In this document: positions 1 to 8,772 of the stretch, one piece after another
Numbering within the stretch: position 1 is the stretch's first letter
How the letters are laid out: each line of letters starts with the position of its first letter
From: CAIWHR01 sp963773195
Lineage (GTDB): Bacteria > Pseudomonadota > Gammaproteobacteria > Burkholderiales > Casimicrobiaceae
NCBI GenBank assembly: GCA_963773195.1
Contig: CAVZAE010000015.1
Location: 62,001-126,000 of the forward strand
Direction of reading: 5' to 3'
Length of the DNA stretch: 64,000 nt
Notes under the pieces: generated by a model
The model's database searches: none
Told to the model about the DNA's origin: nothing
What the model saw: only the letters and a program-made list of their open reading frames with translations
Program-made: the position numbers and the translations under genes

Positions 1-42
1 TGAAGCGCCGCAGCGGCGGCGCCAGACGGCCTAGCAGTGAGC

Positions 43-531
43 TCAGCCGCGGCTGGCGCCGAACGCCGCCGCACGTAAACTGAGCGCCCACCACCGCCAT
101 TTGGAGGTTCGGTGGAGCGGCATCGGCAGCCCCCCACACCCGCTGGTGGGCTGACCCTTGACCATCGCCTCGGTGATCGTCGAATCCGGGCCCGTCGGCA
201 CCGTGCACGTCCAGTTGTCGCGATCCTTGACTTGGCAATTGCTCAATTTCCCGAAGGGCGACTGCGTGCCGCGGACCCAGTAGAGCACCTCCTGCCGGCT
301 CACGCTCGCGCGGAAGGCGTAGCGGGCGCCCGGAACGACGGCACCGGTGCAATGCCCGTCACGCCATTCGCCGCCCTTGCAATCTACGGTGAAGATCGTG
401 CGCTCGCCCTGAAGCGTGACCCGATCGCTGGCCCAGACCAGGAACCCGGCGCACAGCACCAGCGCGAGTGTTACGAACGTTTGTCGCGTCGGCTTCCGAC
501 GTCCCTTCGAGTCAAAAAAACGCCGTTGCAT
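43..531 (-). CDS. Hypothetical single-pass membrane-anchored protein
   Basis: A 162-residue protein of unknown function. The N-terminal 17 or so residues are basic (MQRRFFDSKGRRKPTRQ), followed by one hydrophobic segment at about residues 18-36 that looks like an uncleaved signal anchor. The rest, with four or more cysteines (CKGGEWRDGHC, NCQVKDRDNWTC), would then lie in the periplasm, where disulfides could form. The start at 531 is chosen because a GAGG-type ribosome binding site sits about 8 nt upstream and the membrane segment follows. The frame stays open upstream, but that part has no coding character. It is divergent from the MFS carrier gene. I do not recognise the family. Confidence 0.6.
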   Translation of the reverse strand: MQRRFFDSKGRRKPTRQTFVTLALVLCAGFLVWASDRVTLQGERTIFTVDCKGGEWRDGHCTGAVVPGARYAFRASVSRQEVLYWVRGTQSPFGKLSNCQVKDRDNWTCTVPTGPDSTITEAMVKGQPTSGCGGLPMPLHRTSKWRWWALSLRAAAFGASRG

Positions 532-842
532 CGCTTCGACCTCGGGACGGGCGCTCCGCCCCTTGCCAGCCGGGGAGAGGGACGATCCATGCTGCGCAGA
601 GGATGAACGGCGCAAGCGCCATGAGGATCAATCGCGGCACTCGCCTTCGGCGACGGCTGAATGGCAACATCGCAGTCGATGTTGCGAACTGTGGCTGAAT
701 TGGACAACTCCCAAGTCTAGAGAGCGAAGCTTGCGCCTTCCTGACACCGGGATGCTTGCGACGCGACGACGCCGGCGTAGAATCCGACTCAGCCTCGAAG
801 GCACCGCCGGCAACGACCGGCACCCGAAATAGGAGGAGAAGA
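532..842. other. Divergent intergenic region
   Basis: 311 bp separate the start of the membrane-anchored protein (minus strand) from the start of the OxlT-like gene (plus strand). It should hold both promoters. I see no convincing -35/-10 pair and no long inverted repeat. The only clear signal is the strong AGGAGGAG ribosome binding site at about 831-838, which fixes the MFS start at 843. Confidence 0.4.
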
Positions 843-2186
843 ATGGCGCAAGTCGACGCGGCAGCACCGCTCATCGAGCGTCCCCCGACCTACCGGTGGA
901 TGCAGTTGTTCCTGGGGATCGTCTGCATGGTGATGATCGCCAACCTGCAGTACGGCTGGACGCTGTTCGTCAATCCGATCAGCGACAAGTTCGGATGGTC
1001 GAAGGCCGCGATCCAGGTGGCATTCACGATCTTCGTCCTCTTCGAGACCTGGCTCGTACCGTTCGAGGGGTATCTCGTCGACCGTTTCGGGCCGCGGCCT
1101 GTTGTGTTCGTCGGCGGCCTCTTGTGCATGATCGGCTGGGTGATGAATTCTTACGCCGACTCGCTCATGACGTTCTACATAGCCGCTGCGATCAGCGGGA
1201 CGGGGGCCGGGGCCGTCTATGGCACCAGCGTGGGCAACGCCCTCAAATGGTTTCCCGACCGGCGCGGCCTCGCCGCCGGGTTGACCGCTGCCGGATTCGG
1301 CGCAGGGTCGGCGCTCACCGTCCTGCCGATCTCGGCGATCATCAAGACGATGGGCTTCCAAACCGCCTTCCTCTACTTCGGCATCGGCCAGGGCATCGTC
1401 GTCATGCTGATTGCGCTGGGCCTCACCGACCCGCGGCGCGTCCTGCAGGCGGGCTTCCCCAAGACGGCGGCTGCGGCGAAGAGGAGCGCGCGCATCATCC
1501 AGACCAAGCGCGACTACCGGCCGCTCGAGATCGTCCGCGAGCCCGTGTTCTGGGTAATGTACGTGATGTTCGTCCTGGTAGCGGCCGGCGGCCTGATGGC
1601 CACCGCACAACTCGCCCCAATTGCCAAGGATTTCAAGATCGCCGACATCCCGGTAAGCCTCCTCGGGCTGACGCTACCGGCGCTTACGTTCGCATTGACG
1701 CTTGACCGCGTGCTGAACGGATTGACGCGCCCGTTCTTCGGCTGGGTCTCGGATCACATCGGCCGCGAGTTGACGATGCTGATCGCCTTCACCCTCGAAG
1801 GCATCGGCATCCTGTTCCTGTTCCAGCTCGGCCAGGATCCGGTGATGTTCGTCATCCTGAGCGGCCTCGTGTTCTTCGCGTGGGGCGAGATCTACAGCTT
1901 GTTCCCGTCGACCAACGCCGATACCTTCGGCAGCAAGTTCGCGGCGGCGAACGCGGGCATGTTGTACACGGCCAAAGGCACCGCCGCGCTGCTCGTGCCG
2001 CTATCGAGCGTGTTGACGGCGGCCACGGGCAACTGGCACGCGGTCTTCATGACTGCCGCGGTCATGAACATTGCCGCAGCCCTGCTCGCCTGGTTCGTGC
2101 TGAGGCCGATGCGACGCGCCGTCATCGAAGCGAGCGCATCGACGCTGCCGCCGGTTGGAGGCGGCCCGCGGCCGCAGGCGGCCTAG
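843..2186 (+). CDS. oxlT: OFA-family MFS transporter, oxalate/formate antiporter-like
   Basis: A 447-residue major facilitator protein with about 12 hydrophobic segments, closest by eye to the oxalate:formate antiporter (OFA) family. The first segment carries the OFA-like stretch NLQYGWTLFVNPI (about residues 34-46). The MFS motif-A-like loop DRFGPRP lies at 80-86, and glycine-rich helices follow (SGTGAGAVYGTSVGNALKWF, then a GLTAAGFGAGSALT segment). Family knowledge predicts exchange of a small carboxylate across the inner membrane; the substrate cannot be read from sequence. Start 843 has an excellent AGGAGGAG site 5-10 nt upstream. A TauE/SafE permease gene follows 62 bp later, probably in the same transcript. 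Confidence 0.8.
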   Translation: MAQVDAAAPLIERPPTYRWMQLFLGIVCMVMIANLQYGWTLFVNPISDKFGWSKAAIQVAFTIFVLFETWLVPFEGYLVDRFGPRPVVFVGGLLCMIGWVMNSYADSLMTFYIAAAISGTGAGAVYGTSVGNALKWFPDRRGLAAGLTAAGFGAGSALTVLPISAIIKTMGFQTAFLYFGIGQGIVVMLIALGLTDPRRVLQAGFPKTAAAAKRSARIIQTKRDYRPLEIVREPVFWVMYVMFVLVAAGGLMATAQLAPIAKDFKIADIPVSLLGLTLPALTFALTLDRVLNGLTRPFFGWVSDHIGRELTMLIAFTLEGIGILFLFQLGQDPVMFVILSGLVFFAWGEIYSLFPSTNADTFGSKFAAANAGMLYTAKGTAALLVPLSSVLTAATGNWHAVFMTAAVMNIAAALLAWFVLRPMRRAVIEASASTLPPVGGGPRPQAA

Positions 2187-2248
2187 CGCAGGGGCCTCGC
2201 GCGGCGCCTTTCGATTCATTCCTCGCATCGCCCGCGTATGCGTGGGCG

Positions 2249-2980
2249 ATGGTGGTGGTCGTCGTCGCCGCGTTCACGCACGGCACGATGGGGTTCGGCT
2301 TTCCGCTGATCTCGACGCCGATGATCGCGATGGCGACCGACATCAGGACCGCCATCCTCGCCACGCTCGTTCCCAACCTCGCCGTCAATCTGGTCAGCAT
2401 TTTCCGGGGAGGCCACTGGACCGCGAGCGTGGCCCGCCACTGGCCCGTCGCCGTCTTCGTGCTGATCGGCACCGTGATCGGCACGCGGGTGCTGATCCTG
2501 GGAGACCCCGAGCCGCTCAAGTTGCTGCTGTCGGCGATGATCGTCGTCTTCCTGTTGCAGGGTCGCCTCCGCGGCATCGACGGGTGGTCGTGGCTGCCGC
2601 GCCATCCGCGCGCCTCCGGGGTCGCATTCGGATTGCTGGGCGGATTCCTCTCCGGCACGGTGAATGTCGCCGTGCCGCCCCTCGTCATCTATTTCATGGC
2701 GCTCGGCCTCGACGCGCTCGCGATGACGCAGGTTCTCAATCTATGCTTCATCGTCGGCCGCCTGACGCAGGCGGCGACGCTGCATGCTGCGGGCCAGCTC
2801 GGGTCCGCAGCAGTTGTCGCAACCACCCCTCTGACCGTGGTGTCGCTCGCCGCGCTGTGGATTGGCCTTCGAGTTCAGCGCCGCATTCGTCCAGCGGCGT
2901 TCCAACGCATCCTGCGCTTGGCCCTCTGGATCATGGCCGCGATTCTCGCCGGGCAGGCCGCACTGCACTTCGCGCGTTGA
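2249..2980 (+). CDS. TauE/SafE-family anion permease
   Basis: A 243-residue polytopic inner-membrane protein with about 7-8 hydrophobic segments. It shows the TauE/SafE pattern: an early FTHGTMGFGFPLISTPMIAM segment and a half-repeat, GLLGGFLSGTVNVAVPPLVI, in the second half. The family exports sulfite, sulfoacetate or other organosulfur and carboxylate anions; the substrate here is unknown. ATG 2249 is the first usable start, although the frame is open further upstream inside the MFS gene, and it gives the usual family length. The short gap after the OxlT-like gene suggests co-transcription. It is convergent with the DUF3014 gene. Confidence 0.8.
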   Translation: MVVVVVAAFTHGTMGFGFPLISTPMIAMATDIRTAILATLVPNLAVNLVSIFRGGHWTASVARHWPVAVFVLIGTVIGTRVLILGDPEPLKLLLSAMIVVFLLQGRLRGIDGWSWLPRHPRASGVAFGLLGGFLSGTVNVAVPPLVIYFMALGLDALAMTQVLNLCFIVGRLTQAATLHAAGQLGSAAVVATTPLTVVSLAALWIGLRVQRRIRPAAFQRILRLALWIMAAILAGQAALHFAR

Positions 2981-3029
2981 CGCTCTACGCGCCGATGCTC
3001 GGCGGCAGCGCTTCGAGGCGTCGCATCGG

Positions 3030-4004
3030 CTACTTGGGCTGGGCCTCGCTCTCGGGCGGTCCGGCGGCGGCGAGCTCCTTGCGGATCGCGCGGAGCTTGG
3101 CCTTGACCTTGGCAGCATCGGCGGCGCCGAGGCGCAGCATCATCTTCTGTCCCGGCGAACGCGCCTCGAGAGCGGGGTCCGCGAATTCGTAGAGGACCTT
3201 GGGCTGAGTGAGCGCCGGCGGCGCGGACGGAACGGGCGCGGCGAGCATATCGTCGATCGCCTCGATCACGCGATCGTTAAAGTTGCCCGCCGGGTAACCC
3301 AGCGCGCGATACTGCTCCTGCAACAGCGGATAGTAAGCGCCGTACACCGACGCCAGCTCCTTGGGATCGACGGCGGCGACGATGAGCATGTAGGGTGCGT
3401 AACGCGCGCCGTTGCGGGCATCGATCGTGGTGTGTGCCGCATCGCCGGCGACTACGAAAGCACCGCTTGGCGGCGCGACCGGCAAGAGCTTCCATGGCAC
3501 CTTGGTGCGAGGCAGATTGTCGATCGTGGCGACGATGCGCCGCGCGACATCGGTCTTTTGCAGTAGGTTGCGCAGCGTCGTATTGGAAGCCATCGCCACG
3601 ATAGCCGCACTGAGCACCGCATCGCTGTCGGCGAGCGAGGGCAGCGAAACGTCCGTCTTCGCACCCGACAGCGCGTCGGGTAGCGGATATTTGACCGGAG
3701 GCTGCTGCGCAACTTCGGGGGAAGGCTTCGGCGGCGTCGGCTCAGGCGCAGCCACGACGGGGGGTGGGGACGGCGGAGGCTGCAGTGCGCGCCAACCCGC
3801 GTACGTCACAACGATCGCAACGGCGACGACGATCGGACCGACCCAGCGCCGCGGTGGCGACGCAACGAGCGCCGGACGGTCGGCCGGGTCGACGTAGAGA
3901 CCCGCCGGCCCCGCGGCCGCTGCTTCCAGCGGCGCGACGACGTCCTCCGGCGGCGCCGAGGGCGGCGTGCGCCGCAGGAACAGCGAGTCCCGGTCGTCTG
4001 TCAT
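3030..4004 (-). CDS. DUF3014 domain protein, inner-membrane anchored
   Basis: A 324-residue protein. A charged N terminus is followed by one membrane segment (WVGPIVVAVAIVVTYAGW, about residues 52-69), then a proline-rich linker (PPPSPPPVVAAPEPTPPKPS) and a soluble C-terminal domain, presumably periplasmic, that contains the DUF3014-type core (LLQKTDVARRIVATIDNLPR, YYPLLQEQYRALGYP). The function of DUF3014 proteins is not known. Start 4004 (MTDDRDS) lies 6 nt after an AAGGA motif; ATG 4010 is the alternative. The gene stands alone, converging on the TauE/SafE gene, with about 190 bp of unassigned sequence separating it from the EamA/SMR gene upstream. Confidence 0.75.
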   Translation of the reverse strand: MTDDRDSLFLRRTPPSAPPEDVVAPLEAAAAGPAGLYVDPADRPALVASPPRRWVGPIVVAVAIVVTYAGWRALQPPPSPPPVVAAPEPTPPKPSPEVAQQPPVKYPLPDALSGAKTDVSLPSLADSDAVLSAAIVAMASNTTLRNLLQKTDVARRIVATIDNLPRTKVPWKLLPVAPPSGAFVVAGDAAHTTIDARNGARYAPYMLIVAAVDPKELASVYGAYYPLLQEQYRALGYPAGNFNDRVIEAIDDMLAAPVPSAPPALTQPKVLYEFADPALEARSPGQKMMLRLGAADAAKVKAKLRAIRKELAAAGPPESEAQPK

Positions 4005-4198
4005 CGCCATCCTTGCATGGCGCGGGCAAGAACCCGTCGCATTTGCGCGTTCCAGCCGCGATCTTCCGAAGACAGAGCGGGCGCACGGAAGTTCAACGCG
4101 AGGCGGAAGGCTCCGTGGAGTTCGAGCGAGGCGCCGTCGCCCCACATTGCGAGCGCGCGGCCCCGCATCTGCGTCGACGAGCGCGCACGGTGCGGCAA

Positions 4199-4555
4199 TC
4201 AGGATCCGGACGTCGCGACCACGATGCCGGCAATGATGAGAGCGGCCCCCGCCAGCGAACGGATGCCCAACTGCTCGTTCAGGAAGAAGTGCCCGAGCAC
4301 CGGGACGACGACATAGGCCAGTGCCGATACCGGGTAGGCAAGGCGCAGGGGAAGCGCCCGCAGCGCGCTGATCCAGAACATCGTGCTCACGACATAGATG
4401 ACGAGCGCGATGACGATCGGCGCGTTGAGAAACGGGATCGCCGTCGGCGCGCCATCGCGCTCAAGCCGCTCCGCTCCCAGCTTGAACAGGATCTGGCCGG
4501 CGGACAGCCCGAGCATCGTCGCCACCACCATCAGCCATGCAAGCAACGCGCTCAT
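4199..4555 (-). CDS. Half-size EamA/SMR-type carrier (ArnE-like flippase subunit)
   Basis: A 118-residue protein made almost entirely of four hydrophobic segments (for example WLMVVATMLGLSAGQILFKL at the N terminus and AGAALIIAGIVVATSGS at the C terminus). This size and topology match small multidrug-resistance and half-EamA carriers, including the ArnE/ArnF subunits that flip undecaprenyl-phosphate sugars. Its start overlaps the end of the GT2 glycosyltransferase gene by 4 nt, so the two are translationally coupled. The pairing with a polyprenyl-phosphate-type glycosyltransferase favours a lipid-linked sugar flippase role over drug export; that is inference. Confidence 0.7.
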   Translation of the reverse strand: MSALLAWLMVVATMLGLSAGQILFKLGAERLERDGAPTAIPFLNAPIVIALVIYVVSTMFWISALRALPLRLAYPVSALAYVVVPVLGHFFLNEQLGIRSLAGAALIIAGIVVATSGS

Positions 4556-5622
4556 GTCGTTGGAACCGACCGAGGGGCGCGTGCCTGCAACCGGGCCAAC
4601 GCGCGATGGACCGGGCGACGCGGAACAGACGCGATGTCGTACTGCAGAAACGCGAGCACGAACTGGAATCCCATGAGGAGGGTGACCGCGGTGATCATGA
4701 TCGTGCCGGTCGGCGTCGCGACGCCTTCAGCTGCCGAGCGTGCCCAGTGATAGCCGCCGAACGCCAGCGCGAACGCCAGCAGGATGAGGCCGGCGGGAAG
4801 CTCGAGCGACGCGATCGAAACGTCGCGCAGGAAATAATTGTAGAACATCCGCTTCGCGAAATTGCGCAAGTGCTTGCCGGCGAATTCCGGCAGGACCCGC
4901 GCGATTTGCAGGCTGCTGGCCGCACCGTCGTAAACGGGTTCCATCGGCACGTCGACGACGACCGCGCGCAGCGTGTTCAGGCGAAACAACATGTCCGATT
5001 CGAAAAAGTAGCGCCGGCTGACCTTCTCGAGGGGAAGGTGTCGCAGCACGCTCGCATGGATCGCTGTATAGCCGTTGGTCGGGTCGGTGATGTTCCAGTA
5101 GCCCGTGGAGAGCTTCGACAGGATCGAGAGGATCGCGTTGCCCCATAGACGCACGCGCGGCATGGCCGACAGCTGGTCGAGCTCGTAGAAGCGGTTGCCC
5201 TTCGCGTAGTCGGCTTCGCCCGCAAGCAGCGGAGCGACGAACGACGGCAGCAGCTCGGGAGCCATCTGCCCGTCGCCGTCGATCTTCACGAGGATCGCCG
5301 CGCCCTCGTCGAGCGCGGCACGGTAGCCTGCGATGACGGCACCGCCGACGCCCTGGTTCGACGATTGCCGGATCACGCGGACGCGCGGATCCTCGCACCC
5401 GTTCGCTACGACATCGCCCGAATGCTCGGGACACGCATCGTCGACCACGTAGACGAGCCCGCATTCCGGCCCGATCCGGCGAACGACACCGAGAACGCTG
5501 GCAGCAACGCGATAGCTCGGGATGACGACGGCGATGCGCGCGGTGTCCGTGGCCCACGGCGCGACGGCGGGCGGAACGGTGCGCACGCTTTCCAGCAGGT
5601 CGGTTTGGATGTCAACAGGCAT
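4552..5622 (-). CDS. GT2 glycosyltransferase, polyprenyl-phosphate sugar synthase-like
   Basis: A 356-residue protein. Residues 29-250 form a GT-A fold of the dolichyl-phosphate-mannose/ArnC type: nucleotide-binding VVIPSYR, VVDDACPEH near 59-67, the NQGVGGAVIAGYRAAL block and the metal-binding DGD at 115-117. Downstream are the WGNAILSILSKLSTGYWNI and DPTNGYTA motifs typical of the subfamily, and two C-terminal hydrophobic segments that would anchor it. It probably moves a sugar from a nucleotide donor to undecaprenyl phosphate. ATG 5622 (MPVDIQTDLL) is the chosen start; the upstream open frame is the antisense-like extension of another gene. It sits between a multi-spanning membrane protein and the half-size carrier. 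Confidence 0.85.
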   Translation of the reverse strand: MPVDIQTDLLESVRTVPPAVAPWATDTARIAVVIPSYRVAASVLGVVRRIGPECGLVYVVDDACPEHSGDVVANGCEDPRVRVIRQSSNQGVGGAVIAGYRAALDEGAAILVKIDGDGQMAPELLPSFVAPLLAGEADYAKGNRFYELDQLSAMPRVRLWGNAILSILSKLSTGYWNITDPTNGYTAIHASVLRHLPLEKVSRRYFFESDMLFRLNTLRAVVVDVPMEPVYDGAASSLQIARVLPEFAGKHLRNFAKRMFYNYFLRDVSIASLELPAGLILLAFALAFGGYHWARSAAEGVATPTGTIMITAVTLLMGFQFVLAFLQYDIASVPRRPVHRALARLQARAPRSVPTT

Positions 5623-5732
5623 GGCAGAACGCCCCTTGCGTTCCCGCACCGTAGGTCGGGAGCGCTCCCCGATCCCGGCGGCCACAGTGTACGCGAACGC
5701 GAGGCCCATGCCGATCCGGGCAGCCCGGACGA

Positions 5733-7115
5733 TCACCGATCCGCACTGCGAGGGACTTCGCCGGAGGCGCCACCCGCCATCCCCGCATTGAGGCAGAAAT
5801 ACGCGGCCAGCAGCGTCGTCGCGACAGTCAGCAGGTAGACATAGCGGAAATCGCAGGCGATGCCGACGACCGCATAGCTCATCAGAAAAATCAGCGTGGC
5901 CGCCGCGAGTGTCGCCAGCACGTAGTCGCGGCGGCGGCACAGCCACAGGCCGATCGTCACCAGCACGAGGCCGTAGGCAAGATGCATGAAGAGCGGCGTG
6001 TTCGCGTTTTCCATGCCGAATCGTTGTGCCCAATCCATCGAGGCAGTTTCGCGCACGGAGATCCCGAGCAGCGCAGTAACGTCGCCGTCGACGCTCGGAT
6101 GCAGAACGGGGCTCGCGATCCCGGCGTATAGCGGAAGGCACTGGTGCATGTCCGCGAGACCAAGCACCGTTGCGAAATAGGCGGTCCGGTGCCGCCAATA
6201 GGCGCCCGGGTTGTCCCGGATCGTCGCGCGCCAGAGGCTCCGAGCTGCGGAATTGTCCAGCGTCGAGTATGCCGGCATCCCTAAGTAGAGCGTGTCGACA
6301 CGGTAGGGACTGTAGTGGCCGGCCTGCTCGTGCAACTCGGCAGCGATGCCCGGTGGCGTGCTCTGGGGCACCTCGCCTCCATTGGCGAGCACGCCAACGA
6401 TGTCGAACAGCACGAGGACCCGCAGCCCCGCGCCCACCGGATCCAGGCCGGGGGCCCTCGCTCGGGCTGCATACGCGTCGAGCGTCGAACTGGCCGCGAT
6501 GGGAATGGCCAAGAGCGCGACGCCGGCGAGCAATCGGACGCGGCGGGAACCGCGCACGAGGGTGGCCCCCCACACCGCCGCCGGCAGCGCGAACAGAATA
6601 CCCTGCTGCCGGGCGCCGACCACGATGGTCAACAACGCGAGCACGAATACCGCGAGGGTTGGCGTGAGCGGTCGTTCTTGCCGGCGCAGCCACGCAATCA
6701 GAAAGTAGGTGAGGACGACCGAATGCGCGAGGAGCACGTCCTTCCACAGAATGCCGACGTAGCAGAGAACGACGGGATTCAGGACGATCGGCGCGGCGAA
6801 CCCGAAGCGCCAAGCCGGCGTGCGGGTCGCGGGGAAGACGACAAGCGCGGTGGCGCCCGAGAGCATCGCTTGCGACATCAGCACGAATGCTGCCGGTGCG
6901 TCTCCGAGGCGATCGAGCAGGCCCAGCAGCACGGACATGAGCGGCGGGTTGAACGAAATGAAATGGAGCGTTCTCCCTTCATAGAGCTGGATCACCGAAT
7001 CGAAGCTCAGCTGGCCCGGCAGCCCGAGATAGAGCCCGAGGCCTGCCTGGACAACGAGAAGCGCAACGGCCGCGGCCGTTGCCGCGAGTGCTGCGGGTTG
7101 CGTCGGGGGTGTCAT
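5733..7115 (-). CDS. Multi-spanning membrane protein, GT39/GT-C-like candidate
   Basis: A 460-residue integral membrane protein with about 10-11 predicted segments. The first periplasmic loop after segment one contains the acidic stretch LGLPGQLSFDSVIQLYEGR, reminiscent of the catalytic loop of GT-C enzymes (ArnT/PMT type), and a large extracytoplasmic domain lies at about residues 215-335. It starts a minus-strand operon with a polyprenyl-phosphate glycosyltransferase and a half-size flippase, the set needed to load, flip and transfer a lipid-linked sugar. The GT-C assignment rests on topology and context only; no diagnostic motif was confirmed. Confidence 0.6.
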   Translation of the reverse strand: MTPPTQPAALAATAAAVALLVVQAGLGLYLGLPGQLSFDSVIQLYEGRTLHFISFNPPLMSVLLGLLDRLGDAPAAFVLMSQAMLSGATALVVFPATRTPAWRFGFAAPIVLNPVVLCYVGILWKDVLLAHSVVLTYFLIAWLRRQERPLTPTLAVFVLALLTIVVGARQQGILFALPAAVWGATLVRGSRRVRLLAGVALLAIPIAASSTLDAYAARARAPGLDPVGAGLRVLVLFDIVGVLANGGEVPQSTPPGIAAELHEQAGHYSPYRVDTLYLGMPAYSTLDNSAARSLWRATIRDNPGAYWRHRTAYFATVLGLADMHQCLPLYAGIASPVLHPSVDGDVTALLGISVRETASMDWAQRFGMENANTPLFMHLAYGLVLVTIGLWLCRRRDYVLATLAAATLIFLMSYAVVGIACDFRYVYLLTVATTLLAAYFCLNAGMAGGASGEVPRSADR

Positions 7116-7427
7116 CCGAGGAGCACCAGTGGGACCAGATCAGGGAGCATAGCGGATCACCCCACCTGGCGGCGACACGATGGGGTCGACCCACCTCGAC
7201 TGCGGACGGACGCCCCCCCGCATCCAAGCGCGATGCCCGTGCCGGTCTCGACAATGAACGGCGCCGTGTGCAAAGCAACATGACCCCGTCTGGCGCGCCA
7301 CGCTTGTAAACCGGAGGTCGTGTCGCTACGATCGCCTTTGCACAAGAGCAGGTGGGCACCCAGAGGCCAAAACGCGAGGCGCCGCGTCACCCTGCCATCC
7401 ATCGCATCGACGGTACGAGGAGGAGTC
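7116..7427. other. Divergent intergenic region
   Basis: 312 bp between the envelope-sugar operon (minus) and the livK-like gene (plus). Apart from the AGGAGGAG ribosome binding site of livK at about 7417-7424 I see no clear promoter, hairpin or gene. Open frames here are short and lack coding character. Confidence 0.4.
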
Positions 7428-8660
7428 ATGCTTGGGAACGCACACCGCGCGGTTCTTCTTTCTGCGCTTGCCGTGTCGCTCTATGCAGGGTCCGTCGCGG
7501 CGGACGTCAAGGTCGCCTTCATCGATCCCTTGTCCGGCGGGGCGGCGGCCACGGGCATCCTGGCGCAGAAGACGCACCAGTTCTACATCGACGCGATCAA
7601 CACCGCAGGCGGCATCAACGGCGAGAAGATCGAGCTCATGTCGTTCGACAACAAGGTCAACCCGCAGGAGTCGCTGATCCAGCTCAAGAAGGCGCTGGAC
7701 GAGGGCGCCCGCTACGTCGTCCAGGGGAACGGCAGCTCGGTCGCGCTCGCGATCACCGAGGCCGTGCTGAAGCACAACGAGCGCAACCCGGGCAAGGAAG
7801 TCCTGTTTCTCAACTACGCTGCCGTGGACCCGGCGCTCACTAACGAGAAGTGCAATTTCTGGCACTTCCGCTTCGACGCGGACGCCGACATGAAGATGGC
7901 GGCAATGACCGACGTCATCGCCAAGGACAACAAGATCAAGCGCGTCTACCTCATCAACCAGGACTATTCGTTCGGCAAGGCAGTCGCGGCAGCCGCCACG
8001 AAGATGCTGGGAGAGAAGCGGCCGGACATCAAGATCGTCGGCGACGAGCTCCATCCCTTGCAGAAGGTGCAGGACTTCTCGCCTTACGTGGCGAAAATCA
8101 AGGCTTCGGGCGCCGACACGGTGATCACCGGCAACTGGAGCAACGACATGGTGCTCCTCATCAAGGCCGGGAAGGACGCGGGGCTCAAGGTGAATTGGGA
8201 AACGTACTACGGCGGGAGCCCGGGCGCGGTGACGGCGATCGGCGAGGCGGGCGTCGATACCCTGAAGCAGGTCTCCGAATGGCACAAAAATGCCGCGCCG
8301 GAGCTGGATGTGACCGTTGCGGCCTTCGACAAGCGCTACCCCGGCAAGGAAAACGAGTACGCGTACTGGCGTGCCAAGACGATGTGGGAGATGTTCGCCG
8401 CAGCGGCGAAGAAAGCGCAATCGAACGATCCGGTTAAAGTGGCCAGGGCGCTCGAAGGCATGAAAATGCAAACCGCGCTCGGCGAGGTCGAGATGCGCGC
8501 CGACAATCACCAGATCCTCCAGCCGCTATACGTCTCCACGCTTGAGAAGGCGCAGAAATACGACGTCGAAGGCTCCGGCCTCGGCTGGAAAACCGACGCC
8601 AAAATCGACGGCAAGACGACCGCTCTGGCGACGACGTGCAAGATGGAGCGGCCGCGCTGA
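7428..8660 (+). CDS. livK: HAAT-type ABC transporter substrate-binding protein
   Basis: A 410-residue periplasmic binding protein of the Leu/Ile/Val (Peripla_BP_6) type. A signal peptide covers residues 1-25 or so (hydrophobic VLLSALAVSLYAGSVAA, cleavage near AA-DV). The mature part opens with VKVAFIDPLSGGAAATG and contains AINTAGGINGEKIELMSFDN and YLINQDYSFGK, all typical of the family. Start 7428 is fixed by AGGAGGAG just upstream. It is the first gene of a livKHMGF run and should deliver an amino acid, aromatic acid or other carboxylate. The acyl-CoA genes downstream make an organic acid likelier than leucine; this is inference. Confidence 0.9.
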   Translation: MLGNAHRAVLLSALAVSLYAGSVAADVKVAFIDPLSGGAAATGILAQKTHQFYIDAINTAGGINGEKIELMSFDNKVNPQESLIQLKKALDEGARYVVQGNGSSVALAITEAVLKHNERNPGKEVLFLNYAAVDPALTNEKCNFWHFRFDADADMKMAAMTDVIAKDNKIKRVYLINQDYSFGKAVAAAATKMLGEKRPDIKIVGDELHPLQKVQDFSPYVAKIKASGADTVITGNWSNDMVLLIKAGKDAGLKVNWETYYGGSPGAVTAIGEAGVDTLKQVSEWHKNAAPELDVTVAAFDKRYPGKENEYAYWRAKTMWEMFAAAAKKAQSNDPVKVARALEGMKMQTALGEVEMRADNHQILQPLYVSTLEKAQKYDVEGSGLGWKTDAKIDGKTTALATTCKMERPR

Positions 8661-8772
8661 CGCGGCACGCCTGAACGCCATCGCGGCTCCAGGCCACGCG
8701 GCAGCGTCTGGCGCGATCGTCCGCGCGCCCCCTTGCAGCCGACCGGTCGCGCGTCACGCTTCCGCGTAGCAG

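Noticed and set aside
5623..6813. Open frame extending upstream of the GT2 gene
   Set aside because: It overlaps the multi-spanning membrane protein gene in another frame and has no recognisable domain; the enzyme starts at 5622.
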